From: Lachnospiraceae bacterium
GTDB taxonomy: Bacteria > Bacillota > Clostridia > Lachnospirales > Lachnospiraceae
Length of the DNA: 57,938 bases
Direction of reading: 5' to 3'
Assembly: GCA_015057835.1 (NCBI GenBank)
Contig: SVDL01000006.1
Span: 1-57,938 of the forward strand
Made by a program: the position numbers and the translations under genes. The notes beneath the pieces are model-generated. The model was not told the DNA's origin and did not search any database. It was given only the letters and a program-made list of their open reading frames with translations. Of this stretch, positions 33,859 to 41,288 are shown one piece after another. The first letter of the stretch is position 1. Each line of letters starts with the position of its first letter.

Positions 33859-35259
33859 ATGAGCACAATACCGAAACTGTTCCGGAAGACAAAGACAGTA
33901 AAGCGTATCCTGGAATATATGGACGGCACTTTCAATGAAGTGCTGCACACGACTCTGAACCCGGACGGGCCGGGAGCGATCCGGATCCATCTTATTCCGC
34001 CGAAAAAAGAAGAGTACACCCTCTATCCCAGCGCTGCGATCATTAACGGCGCCGATATCGTGCCGGTGGGCTTCGTGTGGGCGGTCATGCTGGCGGAGAT
34101 GATCCGGGAGACCAATCACTATGACGGCAAAGAGATCGGTGAAGCGGAAATACAGCGGATCCTGGATGCCTCTTCGGAAAATGTAAAGCAGATCATCCCG
34201 TTCCTTTCCCGGACCCGGATCCGCGAAGACATCCGGACGATCTATGAGACCCTGAAGCAGATCGCGTACCGGGAGGAAGTGACGACCGACGTCCAGTATA
34301 TGAGCCTCGGGGAATATGCCGACTTTATGACGGCGCCGCACCGGATGGACCTCATGGTGAGCGCGATGACAAAAGACGGCAAATGGCACTGCAACCAGAA
34401 ATGCGTGCACTGTTACGCCGCAGGACAGACACTGTCGGAGGAAAAAGAGCTCTCCACGGAGGAATGGAAGGCGATCCTGGACAAATGCCGCAGCGTCGGT
34501 ATTCCTCAAGTGACCTTTACCGGCGGCGAGCCGACGATGCGGGAAGATCTGCCGGAGCTGATCGCGCACGCGCGCTGGTTCATTTCCCGCGTAAATACAA
34601 ACGGCATAAAGCTGACGGAGGAGTACTGTCAGGCACTGCGGAAGGCGGAGCTCGACAGTGTTCAGATCACATTCTATTCCTGCGATCCGGAGATCCATAA
34701 TAAACTGGTCGGCGCGGCGCAGTTTGGCAACACGGCGAAAGGGATTGAAAATGCCATCGCCGCAGGTCTTTCCGTAAGCATCAACACGCCGCTGTGCACA
34801 CTGAACAGGGATTATGTGAAGACCCTCGAATATCTGCATGAGAGAGGCGTTATTTACGTGACCTGCTCCGGTCTCATCACGACCGGCAACGCGCTCAGCG
34901 AATCGTCAGAATCGCTGCAGCTTACGGGAGAGGAACTGGAACAGATCCTTCGGGAAGCAGTCGCGTACTGCAGCGAAAACGGCATGGAGATCGCATTTAC
35001 TTCACCCGGCTGGATCCCGCAGGAAGTTTTTGAAGAGCTGAACATCCCGTCGCCGTCCTGCGGCGCGTGCCTGTCCAATATGGCGGTCACGCCCGGCGGA
35101 AATGTCGTCCCGTGCCAGAGCTGGCTTTCGGGAGAGCCTCTCGGCAATATGCTCTCGGATGAGTGGGCGTCGATCTGGAACAGTGAAGCGTGCGCCGCTC
35201 ACCGCAGCTTTTCTTCTGATATGACGGGAGAGTGCCCGCTTAGGAGGGAGTGCAGATGA
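33859..35259 (+). CDS. Radical SAM enzyme with SPASM-like C-terminus, coupled to a Cys-rich membrane protein
   Basis: 466 residues. The radical SAM cluster motif is CNQKCVHCYA (Cys178, 182, 185), followed by TFTGGEPTMREDLPELI (SAM-binding GGE) and VNTNGIKLTEE. The C-terminus holds a further set of cysteines (SCGACLSNMAVTPGGNVVPC, then CPLRREC), the layout of SPASM auxiliary-cluster domains used by peptide-modifying enzymes. The first 150 residues are an extra domain; part (YPSAAIINGADIVPVGFVWA) might be a PqqD-like peptide-recognition fold, which I cannot confirm. The stop overlaps the ATG of the next gene (ATGA), so enzyme and neighbour are made together. I infer that the neighbour's Cys-rich tail is its substrate. 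Confidence 0.8.
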   Translation: MSTIPKLFRKTKTVKRILEYMDGTFNEVLHTTLNPDGPGAIRIHLIPPKKEEYTLYPSAAIINGADIVPVGFVWAVMLAEMIRETNHYDGKEIGEAEIQRILDASSENVKQIIPFLSRTRIREDIRTIYETLKQIAYREEVTTDVQYMSLGEYADFMTAPHRMDLMVSAMTKDGKWHCNQKCVHCYAAGQTLSEEKELSTEEWKAILDKCRSVGIPQVTFTGGEPTMREDLPELIAHARWFISRVNTNGIKLTEEYCQALRKAELDSVQITFYSCDPEIHNKLVGAAQFGNTAKGIENAIAAGLSVSINTPLCTLNRDYVKTLEYLHERGVIYVTCSGLITTGNALSESSESLQLTGEELEQILREAVAYCSENGMEIAFTSPGWIPQEVFEELNIPSPSCGACLSNMAVTPGGNVVPCQSWLSGEPLGNMLSDEWASIWNSEACAAHRSFSSDMTGECPLRRECR

Positions 35260-36566
35260 AAAACAGAATGAACGCATGGATCCGGTGTCTTATCTCTGCG
35301 GCAGCCCTGTTATTGGGGATCCTCCTCTTTGCGGTCCCCGTACAGGCTGATCCGACGGACGAGCTCCTGAATTTTACGATTACCGTAGACGTCAATCCCG
35401 ACGCCTCCCTCAATATGGATTATTCGATCGACTGGAAAGTTCTGGACGATTCGATCGGCGCGCTGGAATGGATCGATCTGGGTGTCCCGAACCGCTATCA
35501 CACCGACATTACACCCATCAGCGAGACCATTGACCATATTGAAGATAACGGCAATTCTCTTGCCATTTATCTCGACCGGGGTTATTACGAGGGCGAGGTC
35601 GCCCATGTCGAGTTCTCCATGGTCCAGGATCACATGTACCAGATCGACAAATTTGTCGAAGGGGAAACCGTCTATACATTTACCCCCGCCTGGTTTGACG
35701 GCATCGATATCGACGAGCTCGTGATCCGGTGGAATGAGGAAAATGCGGGCGCCTGGCAGCCGGACTGTCTCAATGACAACGGATATCTCACCTTTAAGAC
35801 CTCTGTTCCTGCCGGAAATACCTACACGATGACGGTCGTCTATCCGAATGACGCTTTCGGGTTCTCCGTTGACCGTCAGGCGGGCGGCAGCGGAGGCGGC
35901 GATGATTATGACGGCGGAGATGAGTATGATGGCGGAAGCTCCTCCTCCGACTTCGGGCTCGCTCTGCTCGGCCTTATATTCGTGATCATTATGATAGCCG
36001 TTCCGGTGATCATCATTATCTCGATCGCCCGTTTTGCCGGATGGCTCAGAAACGGAGCCGGATTCGGCAATGAGACGGAGAAAAAGATCACCCGCACAAA
36101 GATCGAATACTATGACGTCTGTCCGGGGTGCGGCGCCGCCCGTGAAGAGGGCAAGGATAACTGCCCCTACTGCGGCCGCAGCATGATCAAGAGCAAGGAA
36201 ATCGTCGAGGAGAGCCAGCTCGAAAAGCCTGAAAAATACACGAAGAAGGGCACTTACCGTTACGGGGATTCCCCAAATACGTACATCCACGTCAATGTCG
36301 TCAACGTCCCGGTCAGCCATTCGAGATCGGGCGGGACCCGGCATTCCGGCACAAGCCACCGTTCCGGCGGAAGCACTCGCCGGTCCGGAGGAAGTTCACA
36401 TCACTCCTCCTGTGCATCCAGCTGCGCCTGCGCTTCGAGCTGCGCCTGCGTATCTTCCTGCGCCTGTGCCTGTGCCTGCGCCTCTTCCGGCCGCGCCGGC
36501 TGCACGGTGAAGGACTTCTTTAAGAAGAGCATTCATGAAGGACGGGTTCGCGTGACGGGCGGATGA
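35256..36566 (+). CDS. Membrane protein with zinc ribbon and Cys-x-Cys tail, candidate radical SAM substrate
   Basis: 436 residues in clear modules. There is a signal peptide (1-31, ending VPVQA), an extracytoplasmic beta-rich domain (32-205) and a Gly/Asp linker. A membrane helix (about 234-260) follows, then a cytoplasmic zinc ribbon (CPGCG at 289-293, CPYCG at 303-307). A linker rich in Ser, Gly, His and Arg (354-384) leads to ten Cys in residues 386-416: C386, 390, 392, 396, 398, 402, 404, 406, 408 and 416. The tail ends GRAGCTVKDFF. The tail would lie in the cytoplasm with the zinc ribbon, where the coupled radical SAM enzyme could modify it. AGGAGGGA lies six bases before ATG 35256. The function of the outer domain is not known. 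Confidence 0.78.
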   Translation: MKNRMNAWIRCLISAAALLLGILLFAVPVQADPTDELLNFTITVDVNPDASLNMDYSIDWKVLDDSIGALEWIDLGVPNRYHTDITPISETIDHIEDNGNSLAIYLDRGYYEGEVAHVEFSMVQDHMYQIDKFVEGETVYTFTPAWFDGIDIDELVIRWNEENAGAWQPDCLNDNGYLTFKTSVPAGNTYTMTVVYPNDAFGFSVDRQAGGSGGGDDYDGGDEYDGGSSSSDFGLALLGLIFVIIMIAVPVIIIISIARFAGWLRNGAGFGNETEKKITRTKIEYYDVCPGCGAAREEGKDNCPYCGRSMIKSKEIVEESQLEKPEKYTKKGTYRYGDSPNTYIHVNVVNVPVSHSRSGGTRHSGTSHRSGGSTRRSGGSSHHSSCASSCACASSCACVSSCACACACASSGRAGCTVKDFFKKSIHEGRVRVTGG

Positions 36567-36589
36567 CTTTATGGAAAGGAACCTGAATT

Positions 36590-37135
36590 ATGGAAATAAA
36601 AACGCCCCGCTTAAGTCTGAGACCCCTGGGACCGGAGTACTTTGAAACGGTTCAGCAGTACGCGGGGGACCTCGAAAATGCGAAATATATGAGGGATCTT
36701 CCCAGCGAGAAGCCGGAAGACACCCTGCGGTTTCTGAGAAGAGTCGGAAAAGAATGGGAGAAAGCGGAACGGGAGCAGGGTCTGAATGCCTGTGATTACT
36801 ATGAATTTGCGGTCCTGTGGGAAGGAACGCAGGTAGCGGCGGTCAGTCTTTACCCGGATGAAGCCAGAGAGACGGCGGAACTAGGCTGGATCACAAACAA
36901 GGCGTACTGGGGGCACGGATATGCCTTTGAAGCGGTACAGGCAGTGATCCGGTTTGCTTCGGAAACACTGCATATCCATCGGTTCATAGCTCATTGTGAC
37001 ACGGAAAATACCGCATCCTCCCACTTTATGGAAAAACTGGGCATGACCCGGATCGCGGAATACGGAGGCAGACATAATAAATGTTCCGATGAGGAGCGCA
37101 GGGAGTATGAATATGAGCTGGTGATGCAGGAATGA
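36590..37135 (+). CDS. GNAT acetyltransferase, RimJ/RimL type (copy 1)
   Basis: 181 residues, Acetyltransf_3 class. TPRLSLRPLGPE at the start, AELGWITNKAYWGHGYAFEA (acetyl-CoA-binding loop region) and ENTASSHFMEKLGMTR are family features. The acceptor (protein N-terminus, aminoglycoside or other amine) cannot be told. It is a close paralogue of the gene at 49569; by eye about four in five residues agree. GGAAAGGAACC precedes the ATG. It follows the Cys-rich membrane protein by 23 bases and may share its transcript. Confidence 0.87.
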   Translation: MEIKTPRLSLRPLGPEYFETVQQYAGDLENAKYMRDLPSEKPEDTLRFLRRVGKEWEKAEREQGLNACDYYEFAVLWEGTQVAAVSLYPDEARETAELGWITNKAYWGHGYAFEAVQAVIRFASETLHIHRFIAHCDTENTASSHFMEKLGMTRIAEYGGRHNKCSDEERREYEYELVMQE

Positions 37136-37323
37136 AAAAGAGGGTAATAAGAGCCGGTTCTGTTCCTTTTTCGAACAATGTATGAAACAAAATAGCATTT
37201 ATTCCTTATTTTGAAGAGAGTATAATAAACTAAATGAAACTGCAAAAAAGATACCGGTAAAAGCTGATAAAACCGGCTTGCGCAGGGAATCTCAACTGTC
37301 AAGATAAAAGGAGGAAGCTGTAT

Positions 37324-38295
37324 ATGGGTCTCTATGATGAATTCCGTTTTAAACCGGCTGACTGGCTGCCGCACTCGGAGCTGCCGCTCGAAGAACTGGA
37401 GCGTGTCCGCAATATCAAACGGGAGGATATGGAATACACGAACGAGAACGGATTCTCCGTCCGCGTGGTCCTGAATCCCACTCTGTGCATGGTACAGGAC
37501 ATTTTTTACCGGATCCTGATGAGTGATCTTGAGGACAAACATTTTACGGCGATCTTCCCGAACCAGTGGCCGGACGCGTATTCCGCCGTGGCGGAAATGA
37601 TCAACAAATTCAATGTCAGCTGCCGGAACGTCGACCTGTTCGCGATGGATGAATGGGCGGATGAAGACGGAAATGTCGCCCCGCTGACCTATGGCGCCGG
37701 CCTCGGCTATTCGTTCCGGAACCATTTCTATGCCCGTATCCGCGAAGATCTCCGGCCGGACGTTGAACACTGGCATGTATTTACCAACGAAAATAAAGCG
37801 GAAGGCGTGTACTCCTCCATGATCGAGGAATGCGGCGACGGCGGCGCAGATGTGGTATACTCCGCGACCGGCTGGCCGGGACACACTGCGTTTATTGATC
37901 CCCGGAGCAAAGAATTCCAGGCGGATTCCCTTGAAGAATTTGTGAAACTCGGATCCCGGATCGTGACGGAAACACCTCTCACGATCGCGGAAAACTCCCT
38001 GTTCAGTCCGATGGGCAATTCCGGCGACGTCTGGGCAGTTCCGCCCAAAGCTGCTACGATCGGCCCGCGGGATATTTACAACGCAAGGGAGCGCTTTGAA
38101 CTGCACAACCTCATGCTTGGTGAAGCGGGCATGAGCTGGCAGAGAATGGTCTCCCGCCTGGAGCTGTACGGCCCGATCTCGATGGAGATCCCGGCGTCGA
38201 TCATGCGTCTTGGCAAAGGTACCTGCTATGTCTCCGAAGCGATCGCGAAACCGTTCGCGAGCTGGCACTGCGGGATTGAGGACAAAGATATCTGA
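37324..38295 (+). CDS. NagB-fold protein (glucosamine-6-phosphate deaminase/isomerase family)
   Basis: 323 residues, longer than classical NagB (about 240-265). RNVDLFAMDEWADEDG corresponds to the NagB catalytic Asp region and DVVYSATGWPGHTAFIDP to the GIGxDGHIAFNEP loop with the active-site His. ISMEIPASIMRLGK matches the ExPAS-type end motif. It probably isomerises or deaminates an amino-sugar phosphate. The changed loop (TGWPGH) and long N-terminus leave a variant substrate open. AGGAGG precedes the ATG and a TATAAT lies at about 37219. It is single-gene, ending at a terminator. Confidence 0.78.
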   Translation: MGLYDEFRFKPADWLPHSELPLEELERVRNIKREDMEYTNENGFSVRVVLNPTLCMVQDIFYRILMSDLEDKHFTAIFPNQWPDAYSAVAEMINKFNVSCRNVDLFAMDEWADEDGNVAPLTYGAGLGYSFRNHFYARIREDLRPDVEHWHVFTNENKAEGVYSSMIEECGDGGADVVYSATGWPGHTAFIDPRSKEFQADSLEEFVKLGSRIVTETPLTIAENSLFSPMGNSGDVWAVPPKAATIGPRDIYNARERFELHNLMLGEAGMSWQRMVSRLELYGPISMEIPASIMRLGKGTCYVSEAIAKPFASWHCGIEDKDI

Positions 38296-38398
38296 TCGGG
38301 ACTGCTGAATTTGCCCGGCCGGATTTGATATCTGACCGGATTTGCCCCGAAATGCGGGATTGTCCAATCATATTAAACTGAGAGTATATTGACAGGCG

Positions 38399-38437
38399 AG
38401 CTGCCGTGGCAAATGAAGCCGCGGCAGCCCTTATTTT
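38399..38437 (+). terminator. Terminator after the NagB-fold gene
   Basis: AGCTGCCGTGGC pairs with GCCGCGGCAGC across AAATGAA, followed by CTTATTTTATG. Confidence 0.65.
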
Positions 38438-38498
38438 ATGCAAAAAAAGATTTATAAACCGCCCCCGATAGAGCATAATAGAAAAGATGTTTGTTTCA

Positions 38499-38582
38499 TT
38501 TGGGTGTTGTTTTAAAGAACATCAAATTTGTGTGTTGTTTTGACGAGCACCACCTTTGGGAGTTGTTGTAAGGAGTACCACC
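38499..38582 (+). repeat. Three 28-bp tandem repeats ending at a start codon
   Basis: Units at 38499-38526, 38527-38554 and 38555-38582 share TTTGGGTGTTGTTTT-like starts and end in a purine-rich segment plus ACCACC or ATCAAA. In the third copy the purine segment is AAGGAG, a ribosome binding site, and ATG 38583 follows directly. In copies one and two the same place reads AAAGAA and GACGAG. They look like duplications of a leader and ribosome binding site that have since diverged. Confidence 0.8.
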
Positions 38583-39137
38583 ATGTTCAAGATCATGAGC
38601 GCCCAGGAAGCCGTCCGGCTGATCGATGACAATGCCGTCATCGGCGTCAATTCATTTGCCGCGATCTCCAATCCGGAGAATCTTCACGACGCCCTCACCA
38701 CCTTCCTTCGTGAGGAAAATTTCCGCTGCGGCCTCAGCGTCGCCGGAGGCTCCCTTCTGAAAATGCACGCGCTCTACCTCCAGGCAAAATTTGCCCTCGA
38801 GCAGGGCGCCCGCCTGAACCCCTCCGTCTGGCTGTACCGCTTCCGCGACTACCGGATGCAGTACCTGAAGCAGAAGATCAGTGAAGACTTCAGCCCGGAA
38901 GAATTCCTCGTCCCCGGCCTGTCCCTTCTTGCACAATACGACGAAGAGAACAATACCGATTACATGAACACCCTTCGCGTCTACCTCATGGAAGACCGGA
39001 ACATCTCCCAGGCCGCGCAGAAGCTCAGCATGCACCGCAGCACGCTCATGTACCGCCTCAAAAAAATCCGCGAGATCACGGGAGAGAACCCCGATCTCGC
39101 GGAGGTGAAAGTGCTGCTGGCGTTTCTTATGATCTGA
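38583..39137 (+). CDS. Chimera: CoA-transferase N-terminus joined to a PucR/CdaR regulator C-terminus
   Basis: 184 residues. Residues 4-38 (IMSAQEAVRLIDDNAVIGVN, then NPENLHDAL) match the first beta-alpha unit of acetate/propionate CoA-transferases (typically ISAxEAVxLIxDGDxVxxSGF). From about residue 43 the sequence switches to the C-terminal half of a CdaR/PucR-type regulator. ENFRCGLSVAGG and the region to residue 115 resemble its GGDEF-like domain. RVYLMEDRNISQAAQKLSMH with RSTLMYRLKKIREITG is its helix-turn-helix (HTH_30). The sensor half of the regulator and nearly all of the transferase are missing. An in-frame deletion joining two neighbouring genes would explain it. The DNA-binding part could still fold. 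Confidence 0.65.
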   Translation: MFKIMSAQEAVRLIDDNAVIGVNSFAAISNPENLHDALTTFLREENFRCGLSVAGGSLLKMHALYLQAKFALEQGARLNPSVWLYRFRDYRMQYLKQKISEDFSPEEFLVPGLSLLAQYDEENNTDYMNTLRVYLMEDRNISQAAQKLSMHRSTLMYRLKKIREITGENPDLAEVKVLLAFLMI

Positions 39138-39213
39138 CCGGGCTGATTTTTGCTATGTGATACTTGTTATGTGCAGATTCGTGGGTGCGGCGAGAGAAAA
39201 TTCTTCAGCTGAC

Positions 39214-40038
39214 TTACAGATATTTCCTGATCCTTGCCAATATTTTCTTGAAATCCACCCGGCATTCCCCCTCCGAAATGCCCACAGGCACTTCGTCGGA
39301 AAAGGAGTATTTCTCCCGGAAGGAATCCTTTTCAAGATCATAGACAAGAACAATAAGTTTATCCGGATCCACGATCCAGTATTCCCGGACGCCGGCATTT
39401 CTGTATTTGTTTAATTTCAGAAACATGTCTTTCGACCGGGTAGAGGGCGACAGGATCTCAATAATAAAATCAGGCGCGCCGTTGACCCGGCGAACGTCAG
39501 AATCCTGATCATTGCATACGACGAGAACATCCGGCTGCACCATGGTCCGGTCATCATTATCGAGCCGGACGTCACAGGGCGCGATAAACAATTCGCATTC
39601 CGGATGATTTTCCACACAGGGATACAGTTGCTGAGACAGTTCCAAAAGTAAACGCTGATGGAGCTTCGTCGGTGCGGCCATGTCATAGAAGACACCGTCG
39701 ATGAGTTCGACGCGTCGCTCGTCGGGAAGCGCGTAGTAATCTTCAAGAGTATAAGATCCCTGTCTTGATGCGCGGAAAGCAGCCGGCGGCTCCGCGACCG
39801 CATGGTCTCCTTCCGCACGGGAATCCTTCAGAAGATTCGCATAGCTTCGCGGCGAGGCTGCATCCTGCGACCACAATGCCTTCTCCAGCGCGGCCAGGGT
39901 CGCCATGCGAGGAGATTTGGTTATACCTGCAAAAACTTTCTGCACCGTACCGAGCGGCACGCCGGAGATTTCCGCAAGCATTTCATTCGTCATTCCCAGC
40001 TCCGTTTTTCTTGCTTTCATTTCTGCTATTGTATACAT
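39214..40038 (-). CDS. Uma2-family (DUF820) nuclease-fold protein with N-terminal helix-turn-helix
   Basis: 274 residues. Residues 1-50 are an XRE-like helix-turn-helix (EMLAEISGVPLGTVQKVFAG). The rest, from YTLEDYYALPDERRVELIDGVFYDMAAPT, is the Uma2/DUF820 PD-(D/E)xK fold. It has the acidic and basic active-site pattern MVQPDVLVV, APDFIIEILSPSTRSKD and REYWIVDPD. The family is abundant in cyanobacteria and some Bacillota and its job is not settled; a restriction-like nuclease role is often proposed. The HTH fusion suggests sequence-specific DNA binding. AGGAGG precedes the ATG. It stands alone and converges with the chimera gene. Confidence 0.82.
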   Translation of the reverse strand: MYTIAEMKARKTELGMTNEMLAEISGVPLGTVQKVFAGITKSPRMATLAALEKALWSQDAASPRSYANLLKDSRAEGDHAVAEPPAAFRASRQGSYTLEDYYALPDERRVELIDGVFYDMAAPTKLHQRLLLELSQQLYPCVENHPECELFIAPCDVRLDNDDRTMVQPDVLVVCNDQDSDVRRVNGAPDFIIEILSPSTRSKDMFLKLNKYRNAGVREYWIVDPDKLIVLVYDLEKDSFREKYSFSDEVPVGISEGECRVDFKKILARIRKYL

Positions 40039-40273
40039 AACAACCTCCTGGCCTGCTTCATACGTCCATTACTTATCCAAATTATACTCTAATAGGGGAA
40101 TGATTTCTACCGAAATATTTCCATAATTCCAAAAACGGAAATTTCTCGGCCTGCGGGTGCAGAAGCCCCGCCCCCAAAACCAAAAGATCCCCAGCAACCG
40201 CAAGAAAACCATTTAAAAATCCCCCCAAAAGCGTATCATAAACTCGTCAAGCCAACCCATAGGAGAACACAAA

Positions 40274-41005
40274 ATGAGAAAAACAAAAATCGTCTGTACA
40301 ATAGGACCCGCAAGCGAATGCGAAGAGACGCTGCGGGAGCTCTGCAAGACCGGCATGAACGTTGCGCGGCTGAACTTTTCTCACGGCACCCATGAGGAGC
40401 ACGCAAAGCGGATCGAAACGATCAAGAAAGTCCGGAGCGAGCTGGGGCTGCCGATCGCGATCCTTCTGGATACGAAGGGGCCGGAATACAGAATCGGCAC
40501 TTTTGAAAATCATAAAATTATGCTCCAGGAGGGAGATCCCTTCACGTTCACAACTGAAAATATCGTCGGAAACAACGGAATTGTCTCCGTCAGCTATAAA
40601 AATCTGGCAAATGAACTCGCCCCCGGCGACACGATCCTGATCCACAACGAAGCGGACGCGATTTCCCACGCGACCTGCGGCATGGCGATCGACATTCACG
40701 CGAAAGCGATCGTCGCGTGCACGCTTTCGGGAAGCACCGCGAGAATGGTCTCGCGCTTCCGTTCCCCGGTCGACATCATCGGCCTCACGACCAACGAAAA
40801 GACCTGGAGAACCCTCGCCCTCTCCTGGGCCGTCATTCCGAAGATCTGCGAAGTGCTTCCCTCGACCGAAGTTCTTTTCTACACAGCGCGGAAGATCGCG
40901 ATGGACACCATGAACCTCGAAAAGGGCGATCGTATCGTCATCACCGGCGGCGTCACAAACGGACAGTCCGGCAACACCAACCTCATCAAAATCGAGAACA
41001 TCTGA
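40274..41005 (+). CDS. pyk: Pyruvate kinase with most of the catalytic barrel deleted
   Basis: 243 residues; Bacillota pyruvate kinases have about 470-590. Residues 1-123 match the N-terminus through part of the B domain (TKIVCTIGPAS, MNVARLNFSHG, LLDTKGPEYRIG, APGDTILI). At about residue 124 the sequence jumps to the C-terminal domain (DAISHATC, STARMVSRFRSPVDIIGLT, GDRIVITGG). Lost is the central part, including the rest of the (beta/alpha)8 barrel with the catalytic lysine and the metal-binding glutamate and aspartate (MVARGDLG region). The reading frame is kept. Activity is not expected. AGGAG precedes the ATG. The stop lies at the edge of a palindromic repeat. Confidence 0.85.
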   Translation: MRKTKIVCTIGPASECEETLRELCKTGMNVARLNFSHGTHEEHAKRIETIKKVRSELGLPIAILLDTKGPEYRIGTFENHKIMLQEGDPFTFTTENIVGNNGIVSVSYKNLANELAPGDTILIHNEADAISHATCGMAIDIHAKAIVACTLSGSTARMVSRFRSPVDIIGLTTNEKTWRTLALSWAVIPKICEVLPSTEVLFYTARKIAMDTMNLEKGDRIVITGGVTNGQSGNTNLIKIENI

Positions 41006-41100
41006 GCCAATGGGGAGGGTTCTCCTTGGCTCCCGGTGTCCACACCCGCGAGCCAAAGAGAACCGTCCCCCTTGGCCCCGGCTCCGTCCCCCTTGGCCCC
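41004..41100 (+). repeat. Palindromic repeats, GAGCCAA-GGG family, one full and two partial copies
   Basis: Copy at 41004-41032 (GAGCCAATGGGGAGGG, then TTCTCCTTGGCTC) is an imperfect palindrome that begins at the pyk stop. A second, 41050-41078, begins GAGCCAAAGAGAACCGTCCC. A shorter third piece spans 41080-41100. Similar elements are at 42491, 42539 and 49508. Confidence 0.65.
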
Positions 41101-41126
41101 CGGCAGAAACCTGCCGGGGGCTTTTT
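41097..41126 (+). terminator. Terminator after pyk
   Basis: CCCCCGGCAG (41097-41106), AAAC loop, CTGCCGGGGG (41111-41120), then CTTTTT. Confidence 0.88.
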
Positions 41127-41288
41127 CCGTCTCCGTCTCACGCACCTGAAAGAAAGATTTCACTATATGAAAGATTTAGCCGAAAAAACAAAAGAACGAC
41201 ACAATAATTGGTCTTTCGGCAGTTAATCAGCGCCGATAAAAATGATAATATATAGAAAAACATAACATAGTGGGAGAGGAGGATCTTT

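Noticed and set aside
38499..38582. Repeats as a mini CRISPR array
   Set aside because: The units are contiguous, with no spacers, and they contain a ribosome binding site.
40274..41005. A distinct short pyruvate kinase-like family
   Set aside because: Both flanking parts align to ordinary pyruvate kinase with nothing new in between, so an internal deletion is simpler than a new family.
41004..41100. Palindromic repeats as a CRISPR array
   Set aside because: Spacing and length are irregular and the copies are imperfect palindromes of differing size.
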